A stretch of 33,233 bases of DNA from NCBI RefSeq assembly GCF_003712195.1, contig NZ_RDSD01000033.1, positions 1 through 33,233 of the forward strand, in the 5' to 3' direction. The notes beneath the pieces are model-generated. The model saw nothing but the letters and a program-made list of their open reading frames with translations. It searched no databases and was not told where the DNA came from. This document shows, in pieces, positions 9,601-18,400 of this stretch. The stretch comes from Proteiniphilum sp. X52. Lineage in GTDB: Bacteria > Bacteroidota > Bacteroidia > Bacteroidales > Dysgonomonadaceae. How positions within the stretch are numbered: position 1 is the stretch's first letter; each line of letters opens with the position of its first letter. A program made the translations under genes and the position numbers.

Positions 9601-10020
9601 TTCTCCCGTATTGGCATCGGTGACGGTTCCGGTAATGGTTTTGACTTTACCGTCACGATTGTTATTGCTATTCTCCGGATACTGTGTCGCATTTCCATTA
9701 CGGATGGTAATATTCCTATTTTTAACGGTATAGGTAATTTCCTTCCCCTTAAAAGCTTCGTCTAAGATTTCCGTGACGGTAGCGTTTCGTTTGTTTACCG
9801 AAACCCTGATTTTTCCGACGTTTTCATCAATTATGAAGAATGAATACTTAAAATCGACGGATAATTTATCGACCAACTCCCTAATCGTTACATCCGTCAG
9901 TTTTACCGTTTTTTTCACCGGTGCCGAAACGGTTTGAGCCTCCGCGGCAATGAAACATCGCGAAAAAAGGAGCAGTATCACGGTTAGACGGAGCAGCTTT
10001 TCCTGATATTTTTTTTGCAT
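6634..10020 (-). CDS. SusC/RagA TonB-dependent receptor with STN signalling domain (cluster 1)
   Basis: An 1128-residue outer-membrane importer. In order: signal peptide (ending near AEAQ, 28-29); STN domain (about 37-108); carboxypeptidase-regulatory-like domain (about 127-205, KTITGTVTDANTGESIIGAN); TonB box region and plug (from about 207, EEVTVVGYGTQRK, then RSGEPGQDVSEFWIRGISTF and ILKDATATAVYGARGANGVV); then the 22-strand barrel ending in aromatic SMVLQISF. It imports oligosaccharides or similar ligands with its SusD lid, using TonB energy. The STN domain implies signalling to the FecR just upstream (10201-11229), so transcription is probably driven by the sigma factor at 11254-11862. 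A candidate antisense RNA starts opposite its start codon. Confidence 0.97.
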   Translation of the reverse strand: MQKKYQEKLLRLTVILLLFSRCFIAAEAQTVSAPVKKTVKLTDVTIRELVDKLSVDFKYSFFIIDENVGKIRVSVNKRNATVTEILDEAFKGKEITYTVKNRNITIRNGNATQYPENSNNNRDGKVKTITGTVTDANTGESIIGANIVEKGLRSNGTVTDTDGKYVLKVAQDAIIEVSFIGYTTQEINTKGKTILNITLFEDTKTLEEVTVVGYGTQRKVSVIGSISNVSTRELNVGGVTSVSNALAGRIAGLVGIQRSGEPGQDVSEFWIRGISTFGANSGALILIDGMDRGSSSLNELAPEDIESFSILKDATATAVYGARGANGVVLINTKRGTEGKISINANVKTTLETLPRLPQYLGAYDYAKLANEAQIVRGGQFIYSPEIYDIIKYNMDPDLYPDVNWQKEILKKNTWGTQANINISGGGKSARYYMSGFYRTNEGIYKQTGLEKYNTNVRRNQYSFRSNIDVNATPTTRVSLLLSAKLIDMNRPGIGTTGAIWSAQANLTPLTVPLRYSNGQLPAYGNNHSLVSPSVLLNHTGFVTERENSIESLLVINQNLDFLVKGLNATGSVSFDNFNNHYTSRTKMPDLYYATDRNWNTGELMTIKTVVATPMTFGSSSYGIRTIYIESKLDYNQVIAERHRVGTMFLYNQKDYTRTDVSGEIASIPYRNQGIAGRLTYSYNDIYFIEGNFGYNGSENFPKGQRFGFFPSIALGYVVSNYSFIKEKAAFINTLKFRYSHGLVGNDKISNDVRFPYLTYIDMNASGYAFGDIPSGVGGVTESQLGSTGLVWEKAIKQNLGIDLQLWDAFNLTVDGFMDYRNNIFMQRVTLPGTIGVSVKPWGNVGKMKSWGADGTASYTKRWGDLYMEIRGNFTLTRDKIIDYDEVDVRYPYLAKKGSSNNITRGLIALGLFKDEEDVKNSPKQFGKVLPGDIKYKDINGDGIINSDDYVPIGNSNIPKIQYGFATSCNWKNLDFNIFFRGSSQVDYFMGGAGYYPFSGGITGNVLSIVNEQKNRWTPASYSGDPTTENPNARFPRLTYGHNENNNRNSTFWLSDASFLRLKTLEIGYTLPKKIIERLSMKNCRVSFIGDNLHVWDKVKLWDPEQASSNGAVYPLPRTFSMVLQISF

Positions 10021-10043
10021 ATAAATGAATTGTGTTATCTTTG
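10014..10043 (+). promoter_or_regulatory. Plus-strand Bacteroidota-type promoter opposite susC1 start
   Basis: TTTG at 10014-10017 and TATCTTTG at 10036-10043 match the Bacteroides sigma consensus (TTTG ... TAnnTTTG) with an 18-bp spacer, slightly under the usual 19-21. The -33 box lies inside the first codons of the minus-strand susC, so the transcript would run divergently, antisense to the susC leader. Start is predicted near 10049-10051. Confidence 0.6.
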
Positions 10044-10049
10044 TGTATT

Positions 10050-10161
10050 CTTGATAAAATGAGGGCAGTTTCCATTTTATATAATGGATCCGACAAACTG
10101 ATTTTTATTAGATTGAATAGAAAGGACTCATTGTTTATCCCCATAGACGAGTCCTTTTTTT
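10050..10161 (+). ncRNA. Candidate antisense small RNA opposite the susC1 leader
   Basis: A predicted transcript of about 112 nt runs from the promoter at 10014-10043 to an intrinsic terminator at 10121-10161. It is fully complementary to the 5' untranslated region of the cluster 1 susC mRNA. No convincing protein is encoded within it. PUL-associated cis-antisense small RNAs near susC genes (for example DonS of B. fragilis) are established, which makes this reading plausible. The end points are inferred from promoter and terminator only. The same arrangement recurs at the cluster 2 susC. Confidence 0.55.
10121..10161 (+). terminator. Intrinsic terminator (plus strand)
   Basis: Arms AAAGGACTC (10121-10129) and GAGTCCTTT (10149-10157) are perfectly complementary. 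Inside them GTTTAT and ATAGAC pair around a CCCC loop, with a 3-nt bulge. A T-run (10155-10161) follows directly on the plus strand, giving a classical terminator orientation. On the minus strand the same stem would sit in the susC leader without a good T-run. Confidence 0.7.
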
Positions 10162-10200
10162 CTGTGTATTCCGGTCCTGTTTTATGGCATAGGCTTTCTG

Positions 10201-11229
10201 TTATTGGTTATCGATTGTTATTCGGGTGGAATCGGCGTTGAAAGAGAGAGAAAACCCGAGTTCGTCTTTCAATGCGTCAAGAATATCTCCTGCCGTTTCT
10301 TCCGTCAGGAAAGAGACAGACAGGGTGTGTCCGGCTATCTTTTTAGCGTTTATTTCTATTTTGACACGATAAATCTGTTCTAACTTTTCGGCCAGCTCTT
10401 CAAAAGTAATATTGTCGTAGTTCAGTCGTCCCAAGATCCATGCGGTTCTCAATTGCGGATCAATTCGCGATATTTTGTAGCTTTTCGACCGGGTGTGATA
10501 TATTACTTCTTCCCCGGGAGAAAGCAGCGTGTTGCAGTTTTGGGAATAAAAACGTACCGAGCCTTCGACTAAACTGGTGATGATACGGTTGTTTTGCTCT
10601 TTCACATTGAAACGGGTGCCCAACACTTCGGTCTTTGTCCCCGCAATCTCAACCGAAAAAGGACGGGTAGCGTCTTTGGTTACGTCAAAAAAGCCTTCCC
10701 CCGACAGGCGGACATCGCGCCGTCTTTTGCCGAAATTCGATTGATACGTCAATGTGCTGTTTTTATTGAGCGTAACGGCACTTCCGTCAGGCAACAAATA
10801 TTCTGCCGGTTCATTTTGTGCGGCAAACGTGTAGGTGTGACCGGAATTTATTTGATGAAGATAAAAAAAAGATACGGCAACCATACAAAGCAAAATAGCG
10901 GCAACACCGGCGATTTTACGATACAATTTTCGCATACCGGACTGTTTTTCCGATTTTTTCACCAAGTTGAGTTGCCGGAAAAGTTCCGTTTCAAATACCT
11001 CCCTGTCGCTTATCAGGGAAGTGTTAACCTCGGCATCCCAATATTCCTTGATTCTACTGTACATCAAAGAGTACTCGTCACTTTCAAGCAGCAACTGCTT
11101 TAAAGCGCGTTTCTCTTCGTCACTCGCCTCTCCGGCAAGGATTTTGGATGCCAAGGTGGAAAAGGGGGCGTCCATTGTCTGAAAACTCTTTCTGACTATA
11201 AAGACACGTTCCATGAAAAAGTCCCCCAT
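10201..11229 (-). CDS. FecR-family anti-sigma factor (cluster 1)
   Basis: 342 residues from the ATG at 11229; ATGs at 11214 (with GGGGGA upstream) and 11175 (MDAPFSTLASKILAGEAS, the usual family opening) are alternatives. Domains: a cytoplasmic N-terminal helical segment that would bind the sigma factor, one membrane span near residues 107-126 (VAAILLCMVAVSFFY), a periplasmic FecR domain (LPDGSAVTLNKNSTL, VRLSGEGFFDVTKD, FSVEIAGTKTEVLGTRFNV), and a C-terminal DUF4974-type domain (FEELAEKLEQIYRVKIE). It would hold the sigma factor inactive until the STN domain of the adjacent SusC signals ligand. It lies 24 bp after the sigma gene and about 180 bp before susC. Confidence 0.95.
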   Translation of the reverse strand: MGDFFMERVFIVRKSFQTMDAPFSTLASKILAGEASDEEKRALKQLLLESDEYSLMYSRIKEYWDAEVNTSLISDREVFETELFRQLNLVKKSEKQSGMRKLYRKIAGVAAILLCMVAVSFFYLHQINSGHTYTFAAQNEPAEYLLPDGSAVTLNKNSTLTYQSNFGKRRRDVRLSGEGFFDVTKDATRPFSVEIAGTKTEVLGTRFNVKEQNNRIITSLVEGSVRFYSQNCNTLLSPGEEVIYHTRSKSYKISRIDPQLRTAWILGRLNYDNITFEELAEKLEQIYRVKIEINAKKIAGHTLSVSFLTEETAGDILDALKDELGFSLSFNADSTRITIDNQ

Positions 11230-11253
11230 CCGGAATGAACCTTTTTTTAAAAT

Positions 11254-11862
11254 TTAGCGGAATTTTTCTATATGTTCTTTCAATTTGGAAACGGCAAAGG
11301 CTATTTGCTTTTCAATGGTTTTGACGGATACGCCCAGTACTTCCGCTGCTTCCTTGTACTTCATCCTGTTTTCACGTACCAGGTGGAAGGCCAATTTGGT
11401 TTTGGCCGGAAGCGTTTCGATGGCGGCATCGAGTATTTCTGCCATTTCGTTGGTGATAAAGATGGATTCGGGGGAGGTTTTCGTATGATAAAACGAATCT
11501 ATTTCCAGGGTGTTACAATCGACTGATTTTATAGCCTTCTCTTTTCGTAAATGGTTCAAAGCCCTATTCTTGGCGATGATAAAGAGATAACTGTCGGGAT
11601 TCTCAATTTGATCCCATGTCTCCCTGTTTTTCCAAAGGGTGATAAACACGTCGGAAGATAGCTCCTCGCATTCCTGTTCGTTGTGCACGAAAAGGGAAAT
11701 AAACCGCGCAATCTTGTCGCGGTATGCTGCCACGATCAGTCTGAAAGCAAACTCCGGATCATTTCCGGAAAAGAGTTTTTTTATTTCAATATTTCGATGC
11801 ACGTATTCTGTTAATTTGTAAAAGGGTTTACCTGATTGATTCACTGTAACGCTACAGGTCAT
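11254..11862 (-). CDS. ECF RNA polymerase sigma factor, FecI-like (cluster 1)
   Basis: 202 residues. Sigma region 2 is seen as FRLIVAAYRDKIARFISLFV, EELSSDVFITLWKNRETW and SYLFIIAKNRALNHLRKE (about 40-110). Region 4 is LPAKTKLAFHLVRENRMKYK followed by EVLGVSVKTIEKQIAFAVSKL (about 145-200), the -35-binding helix-turn-helix. This is the Bacteroidota sigma-70 family that pairs with FecR and STN-type SusC. The ATG at 11862 overlaps a recombinase remnant and yields an N-terminus about 30 residues longer than typical. A start further in, such as the GTG of VHRNIEIKKL, is possible. It would direct transcription of cluster 1. Confidence 0.94.
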   Translation of the reverse strand: MTCSVTVNQSGKPFYKLTEYVHRNIEIKKLFSGNDPEFAFRLIVAAYRDKIARFISLFVHNEQECEELSSDVFITLWKNRETWDQIENPDSYLFIIAKNRALNHLRKEKAIKSVDCNTLEIDSFYHTKTSPESIFITNEMAEILDAAIETLPAKTKLAFHLVRENRMKYKEAAEVLGVSVKTIEKQIAFAVSKLKEHIEKFR

Positions 11863-12120
11863 CCGCCTTTCGAGTCCGCTCTTGCATAGATGTCATCTGT
11901 ATTGAAACATGCCCGAGACCTGCCTGTAAAAGATGCATGGCTTTGCTGTGACGTATACTGTGACAACTTATGTTTTCGGGAAATGAGTTCCGGCGATTCT
12001 TTCTGTGCCATACCGACATAGGTCTTTAATATGTAAGATAGACGAACGCTGCTACCACTTCCTTCCGCATCCAAAAACGAAAGAGCACTACGTATCTTTT
12101 CTCGTTACTGATGACGCACA
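11859..12120 (-). pseudogene. Degraded tyrosine recombinase (integrase) C-terminus
   Basis: Pieces in different frames reconstruct the catalytic end of a Xer/phage-integrase-type recombinase. YILKTYVGMAQKESPEL leads to CHSIRHSKAMHLLQAG, which carries the HxxR motif (11951-11962). After an apparent in-frame loss of the usual VNLVYIRDF-like segment comes LGHVSIQ (LGH motif, 11909-11917). In another frame DIYARADSKGG follows, with the catalytic Tyr at 11886-11888. At least two frameshifts and one deletion make it dead. Its end overlaps the first bases of the cluster 1 sigma gene, suggesting that a mobile element once ended or rearranged here. Motif recognition is strong; the 5' boundary is uncertain. 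Confidence 0.72.
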
Positions 12121-12489
12121 TTGCCGTTGAAATGGCAAGTGGTTGCAAACTCTTCAGATGGAGAATAATACTTGATGCCCTTATCGGACATAAAACGGAT
12201 GATGCCGGTTCGCCATAAATAACTTTTGCCAAACACCCAATTTCGTTATGATAATGCCGACAATCATTTCCCACGGTTAGAGTAAATTATCACCCTTTAA
12301 CTCGTATTCATTATAAAAACAGCTAAAAATACAATAAAAAACGATATTTCCTTTCTTCTTTTAGTTAAATATAGTTGTTGATAATATTTATTCTTGCGGA
12401 AAAGAGAGAGCATCTCCCGGTTTGATTGACAATCGTTTCTTTCAGTAGGTCCCAACTCTGCCAGTTTCAAACATAATACTCGTTTATTT
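12121..12489. other. Gene-free stretch after the metallophosphoesterase
   Basis: This lies between the metallophosphoesterase stop and the recombinase remnant. A minus-strand frame to about 12274 (for example GCLAKVIYGEPASSV) may be more of the decayed recombinase element, but I cannot match it. The part from about 12290 to 12400 is AT-rich with no clear hairpin terminator. No gene is supported. Confidence 0.5.
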
Positions 12490-13440
12490 TTAACGGATAA
12501 ATTTCACGTCTGAAAACGAAAAAGCTGACTTTTCATCATCACGGATTTTGTTCAGATAAGGGCTGTAAAGTTTTGCCGAGATGGTTCCTTTTTCGGTATC
12601 GATATCCAGTAACCTGAGATAACCTTCTTCTTTACATTGAAAATTTTGGAGTATCTGGTAGATGTCATTTCCTTTGGTTCCCCGGTCGACCCTCCATGCA
12701 CTACCGCAAACGTGTCCGCTCAATACCATCAACACGTTCTTGTTCGGCTTGATGTATCTCTCAAAGATGTCAATGACTTTCATATCGCCGTAACCGGCAT
12801 TATTATCGCAAATTTCTCCCTTTGAGGTAAGATGGTAGTGGGTCAGAATGATAGCGTTACGGTCCGGATGTTCTTTCAGTACTTTGTCCATCCATTGCGC
12901 GGCTTCTTCCCTGGCGCAGAATTCAAGTGTCACCACCATCCATTTCACATTTCCGGTCTCGAAAGTGTAGTAAGAGTTGTCGCTTTTGTCTTTTTCAAAC
13001 CTTCCTCTTTGCAGGGGGAACCTGGTCACAGGAAAGAAATAATTGAATTTTTGTGTATTCCTTAGATTGACATTTACATTTCCCGGGGCGGCACTGCCGC
13101 TGTGCATCCCTACAGCGCCGGTATCGTGATTTCCCAAAGAGATGGCATAGGGGATATTCGCCCTGTCCAGGACGCGCATTCCCACAGACCCCAGCTCCCA
13201 GTGGTCGAAATTATCAAAGTTGACCAAGTCGCCGACATGAAGTACCATGGGAGTTTTCAACGAATCGGCCTTGGCTGTGATCCATTCTATCTGGGAAAAG
13301 AATACACCTCTTTGCCGCGTTAATGATTCCTGGGTATCGGGAAGGACGGGAATCGTAAATTTTTGGGCCGAAGCCGTATTGCCGGCAAGAATCAATAATG
13401 CGCCCAGGAATGCAATATTCCAATTTAAGTTTGTTTTCAT
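12490..13440 (-). CDS. Secreted calcineurin-like metallophosphoesterase
   Basis: 316 residues from the ATG at 13440, chosen because it gives a clean signal peptide (core FLGALLILAG, cut near ASA-Q, residue 25). The upstream extension to 13530 is unlikely. Metallophosphoesterase motifs: PDTQ (D35; Q37 replaces the usual His of DxH), GDLVNFDN (D71), GNHD (N104-H105), LTHYH, and GHVCG (where GHxH is usual). The family hydrolyses phosphomonoesters or diesters with two metal ions. The Q and C substitutions are seen in some secreted subfamilies and may alter metal 1 binding. It is the last gene of cluster 2, 148 bp after susD, and acts in the periplasm or at the surface. The substrate is not deducible. 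Confidence 0.88.
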   Translation of the reverse strand: MKTNLNWNIAFLGALLILAGNTASAQKFTIPVLPDTQESLTRQRGVFFSQIEWITAKADSLKTPMVLHVGDLVNFDNFDHWELGSVGMRVLDRANIPYAISLGNHDTGAVGMHSGSAAPGNVNVNLRNTQKFNYFFPVTRFPLQRGRFEKDKSDNSYYTFETGNVKWMVVTLEFCAREEAAQWMDKVLKEHPDRNAIILTHYHLTSKGEICDNNAGYGDMKVIDIFERYIKPNKNVLMVLSGHVCGSAWRVDRGTKGNDIYQILQNFQCKEEGYLRLLDIDTEKGTISAKLYSPYLNKIRDDEKSAFSFSDVKFIR

Positions 13441-13588
13441 TGTTTTTATTTTTTTAAGTGAATTGAAAGCTAATTTCTGTGTTTCCTTGTACAAATAATC
13501 TTCATGTTGTCTCAGTTGATTCTCATACAATGGATTGATGATCAGACGGGCATTTTTGCCGGTAAGAGTCTGTCAATCTAAAAATCAA

Positions 13589-15394
13589 CTAACTGCCATA
13601 CCCCGGATTTTCCACCAAATTGGGATTACTGCCGGTTCTTTTTAAGGTAATGGGAAGATAGTAATTTTCCGGTTTGAATATGGGAGTATTGACTGCGCCA
13701 TCTATCTTTTCCCTTTTTTCTACCAGGAATTTTCCTGTCGCGAAATCCAGGATATAGCGAAGTCCGGCCATATCCCTCGAGAGATAATCCTCGGCAATCC
13801 TCCAGCGCCTCAGGTCCCAATAGCGGTGTCCTTCAAATGCCAGTTCAACCCTTCTCTCATTCCGGATGTTTTCCAGAGTGATGTTTTCCAGGAGTTTAAT
13901 TCCGGCACGGCCGCGCACTTCGTTAACGGTTTGTAAGGCGACATCGGTTTTACCTAACGCGAAAGCTGCCTCGGCGTGGTTCAACAGGATCTCGGCGTAC
14001 CTGAATACGATAAAATCCTGCGTGGAGCCAAAAATACCCGATGAAGAGCTGTTTCCATTGTCTTTTTCTTCATCCAGGTATTTGAGTACTCCGAATCCGG
14101 TCTGTGTCACTTTCTGGTCGCCATTGGCCAATATGCCTTTATAGGAACCTGTTGTCAATATTGTCCCGTCTTCTGTTCTTAATCCATTGTAAAAATTGAG
14201 ACTGCGTCCCTGCCAATTCGTGCCCTGGGTATAAATAGTTGCAAAGAAACGGGGATCCTTGCCTGCCCACAATTCTTCAGTGGTCAGCAGTTTGCCATTT
14301 AATTCGTCAAAGTCAATCTTACCCGGCCTCCCGTCAATATACTCGAATGCCTCCACTAACTCCAAATAGGGAGCGTCGTGAATCCCGTTGGCCCAGCCAT
14401 TTGGGAAAGGACACTGGAAGTAATCGTATGCCCAACCTGCTCCCCCCACATTCTTATCACTCCCGTCGTGTTGTTTGGCGAAAATCACTTCCGGATTCCT
14501 TTTTGTGAGGAACAATTCCCTGAAGTTCTCCGCTTTATCGGCATTGGCTTGGTACAGGCTATACAAATTACTTTTTATAATGGCATCCGAAGCGTTGAAG
14601 GATTCAGTGTAATAGTGTTCAGCCAGATTGTTTTCAATCCCCACGATGCCGTTCAGTTGTACTGTCCCGTATTGGGCGATGCTCCCGGCATAAAGGGCGG
14701 CCCTTGATAATAAAGCCAGAGCAGCATACTTTGTGGGTCTTCCCCAATCCGCGTCAGTGACTGTTTCAGGTAGTATTTCACTAACGGCTTTGGACTCTGA
14801 GATGATAAAATCATACACCTGTTTTTCCGTATTCCTCGGTGGAAACAGTTCTTCCTCCGGATCGGTTTTCTGCTGTACCTTGGTAATCAGCGGCAAACCG
14901 CCATATCTTTTTACCATGTAGAAATAATTGAAGGCGCGCAGGAAACGGGCTTCAGCCATTTTTTGCTCTTTGAATGATTCGCTTACGGCAGAAGTGGGTA
15001 ACCTTTCTATCATTTCGTTAAGCGAGCGGATAACCTGATAAGGCCTCTCCCAATATTCCAGAACGCCGCCGGCAATTTTCAAACCGTTAATTTTGTACTG
15101 GTAGTTATTTCCCGAAAAGTTTGAAGTGGATTTCGACTCATCGCTTACGTTGTTCACGTAGAATATAGAGAAAAACGGCTTACTCGAATTAGCCACATCG
15201 TCGGCTTCGTTCGTTAATACCGTTGTATTTATATATGCGCCTGTGAGGTAAGAATCTATCAGGCTTTCGTCGTCCCAGACAATGGTCTCGGGAATCACGT
15301 CCAATGGTTGTTTATCGAGCACGTCGCATGAAACCAGGCCTATCAAGAAAAAGGCAATTGTAAAACCGGATATATGATGTTTTTTAAAATTCAT
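13589..15394 (-). CDS. SusD/RagB family glycan-binding lipoprotein (cluster 2)
   Basis: 601 residues. The signal ends in GLVSC (C23) followed by DVLDKQPLDVIPE, typical of SusD. The middle helices carry YWERPYQVIRSLNEMI and AEARFLRAFNYFYMVKRYGG. The C-terminal signature reads VNEVRGRAGIKLLENI, ERRVELAFEGHRYWDLRRW, and PITLKRTGSNPNLVENPGYG. It caps the partner SusC and binds substrate at the cell surface. The start is 12 bp after the susC stop, so the pair is surely co-transcribed. This is a standard family member; the ligand is unknown. Confidence 0.97.
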   Translation of the reverse strand: MNFKKHHISGFTIAFFLIGLVSCDVLDKQPLDVIPETIVWDDESLIDSYLTGAYINTTVLTNEADDVANSSKPFFSIFYVNNVSDESKSTSNFSGNNYQYKINGLKIAGGVLEYWERPYQVIRSLNEMIERLPTSAVSESFKEQKMAEARFLRAFNYFYMVKRYGGLPLITKVQQKTDPEEELFPPRNTEKQVYDFIISESKAVSEILPETVTDADWGRPTKYAALALLSRAALYAGSIAQYGTVQLNGIVGIENNLAEHYYTESFNASDAIIKSNLYSLYQANADKAENFRELFLTKRNPEVIFAKQHDGSDKNVGGAGWAYDYFQCPFPNGWANGIHDAPYLELVEAFEYIDGRPGKIDFDELNGKLLTTEELWAGKDPRFFATIYTQGTNWQGRSLNFYNGLRTEDGTILTTGSYKGILANGDQKVTQTGFGVLKYLDEEKDNGNSSSSGIFGSTQDFIVFRYAEILLNHAEAAFALGKTDVALQTVNEVRGRAGIKLLENITLENIRNERRVELAFEGHRYWDLRRWRIAEDYLSRDMAGLRYILDFATGKFLVEKREKIDGAVNTPIFKPENYYLPITLKRTGSNPNLVENPGYGS

Positions 15395-15406
15395 AACTAT
15401 GCTTAT

Positions 15407-18400
15407 TTAGAAAGTTAATACTAAACCCAAAGACAAATTACGTTGTTGCGGATAATAGCTTCCCCCGCGTCCGGATGGCACTTCCGGGTCCAGGCCGTAT
15501 TTATTGAGGTAACTCCAGGTGAACAGGTTGACGCCTGAAAAATAAATTCTCAAACTCTCCACGTCCGCTGATAGCAGGATATTGTTTTTTAAAGTGTACC
15601 CAATATTCAATGATTTCAGGCGAAGGTAATTCCCGGAAACCAATCTGTAGTCGGATGTCCACCCGTTTGATGCCGCGCCCCCTAATCGGGGAACCAATGC
15701 ATTGCGGTTGTTGTTTGCTTCCGTCCACCTGTTTTTATAATATTCATAGGTACGGCTGTCCAAAGCTGCGATTACGTCAAAACCCAAGGCACCCTGGAAC
15801 AAAATGTCGAAATCAAAATCCTTATACCTGAAAGAGGGGTTGATACCGACCATCCATGTAGGGACGCTGCTTTTCCCGGCTTCGGTGGAGAGGGATCCGT
15901 TACCGATTACCACCTGGTCTTTCCAGTCGATAGTTCCGTCTTTGTTTACATCCAAGTACTTCACATCGCCGGGGCGTAGCGTTATATTCCCCCGCTGATC
16001 CTGGTCATAGCCAAGGTTGTCAATTTCTTCCTGGCTGGTGAACAAGCCATCGGTGAGGTATCCAAATATCCTGTCTGTCCATTGCCCCGAGTTGCGGTTG
16101 ATTCTCCGTTGGTCGGGATCTTCATAATCAGGTTCTTCATAATAATCCCATTTTGATCGTGCCCAAGAGATATTTGTGCTCAAATCCCATGAGAAATCAG
16201 CCTTCCTTCCCGAGGTTGCCAGCATCAATTCAAAACCTCGGGTATTTGTGCTGTTCAGGTTCTCCTTGGGGAGTTGTGCCCCGAAAGAAGAGGGCAAAGT
16301 GATCAACCTGTCGGCCGGGATACCCGTTCTTTTTCTGTAAAACACGTCCAGAGAACCGTAAAATTTCCCGTTCCACCATGAGAAATCGCTACCCACGTTA
16401 TAAATTTTCAGTTTTTCCCAGGTAAGATTGGGGTTGGGCAATCCTTTTGAAACGATTCCGGAATAACGTTTCCCCCCAAAAATATATGATCCTCCGGTGT
16501 TTGAACCTGTAATGTCATAACCAGTGATATAGGCAAAGTTGCTCACATCGTCGTTACCCGAAGCACCGTAACTCAACCTTAGTTTTAATGCATCGAGGTT
16601 TTCGAACGATTGCATAAAGTCTTCCTGATCAATCCTCCATGCCAGCGAAGCGCTGGGGAAGAAACCCCATCTTGATTTCGGCGGGAACTTGGCGGATGCA
16701 TCCGCGCGGAAAGTCGCATCTAAGATATAACGGTTGTTATAGGTGTAATTAAGGCGTCCCACCCAACTCATGCGTCCCATTTCGGTCGTTGAGGCCCTGT
16801 TGGTCATTCCTTCGGTACTGCCAGCCAACATCTCATCGATGGCGGGCGTAATGAAATTGGACCGCGCGGCCATTACTTCATCGGAATAATAATCGATCGC
16901 TTCAAACAGCGCCAAAACATTCAGTTCGTGTACTGCTTTGAATGTATTTTGATAGGATAATGAGGTTTGATAGAGGATCTGACGGTTACTTGGCAAAGCA
17001 TACTCCAGGTTAGCAGTGGTTCCGAACGCCCCGGCATAAGTATACACGTCTGCCGCATAGTCATATTGGTAGAATGGCACAGGCTTTGAAAAATTCTTAT
17101 TCTTGGCGTAGCTTTGTTTGTAGTCGACCAGGGTTTTAGCCTGCAATCCCTTGATATTCCTGAAATCATAATGAAGCTCGCCCACAAACCGGATGTCCTG
17201 GCTTCTTCGGTCACTGTATCCGGAGAGGTTCCTGTCAGTTGTTATGTGCGCGCCGCCGGTACCGCCTCCTTCTGCGTAAGGGATTTTCGTCGGGTCGGGG
17301 AACCTGTCGGGATACATTGGTGAAGTCCCCCAGAAATCACCCCAGATATTTGCATCTAAATTCCGTGTAGTGTATTCCCTGCTGCTGATGATGGTCGAAA
17401 GGTCCATCTTCGCGGTCAGACTATTGGTTATTTTCGCATCAATATTTCCCCGTATGTTGAACCGGTTATACCCTCCGCCGCTTCTTTTAAAGAAAGTGCT
17501 TTGCTGCATGTAACCGATAAATCCATAATATTTGATTTTGTCACTTCCTCCTCTTATCGATAAATTATGCTGTTGCTGGGGAGACCAGGGCCTTATTAAT
17601 AAGTTATACCAATCAGTATTGGGGTACTGGGGGTCGCCACCATCATAGAATTTTTGTATCTCTTCGAGTGTGTAAGGCGCGGTTTCTTCCGGCTGCCCCC
17701 CTTGGATATGTCCTTCCCTCCTCATTTCCGCCAGTTGGCCGGAAGAGGCCAATTTGGGCATCCTGGTTATGCCTTGCCAGGTGAGGGAAGTATTCAAGGT
17801 GAGCTTGGGCTTACCGTCAATTCCACGTTTAGTGGTTATCAGGATGACGCCGTTACCGGCACGTGCGCCGTAGATTGCGGCAGAGGCGTCTTTTAGGATT
17901 GAAATGGATTCTATCTCATTGGCATCAAGGGCATTAAAATCACCTTCAGCGCCATCAACAAGTACCAACGGGCTGTCGAAACCACGTATTTTCAATGTGG
18001 CTTGGTCAGAACCTGGCAATCCGCTCGATTGCAAGGTTATCAATCCGGGTAATTTACCTGCAAGGGCATTAGAAACAGATGCCACAGGCGATTTCACCAA
18101 TTCATCGGCTCTTATGGATGATACGGATCCGGCTACGTTTAATCTTTTCTGAACGCCATAGCCCACAACAACCACTTCATCCAGCATTTTCTGATCCTCT
18201 TTCAATACCACATTCAATGAGGGCTGACCGTCCCATGCGATTTCCAGGCTGTTATATCCTATATACGAAAAGATGATGGTTGCCCCAGAGGGTACAGAAA
18301 GGGTGTAATTCCCGTCGATGTCGGTCACCGTACCGTTGATGGTTCCTTTCTCTATGACATTTGCCCCGATAATCGGCTCCCCGTGTTCATCGGTCACTCT

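Noticed and set aside
8282-9733. Plus-strand frames of 106-135 codons inside susC1
   Set aside because: They are antisense shadows of a strongly conserved TonB-dependent receptor and show no family pattern of their own.
10032-10241. Plus-strand frame opposite the susC1 leader as a small protein gene
   Set aside because: It runs straight through the strong terminator stem and into the 3' end of the FecR gene. The antisense RNA reading explains the promoter and terminator better.
11859-12074. Minus-strand 71-codon frame as an intact gene
   Set aside because: The recombinase motifs it touches are spread over more than one frame, so it is a remnant, not a small gene.
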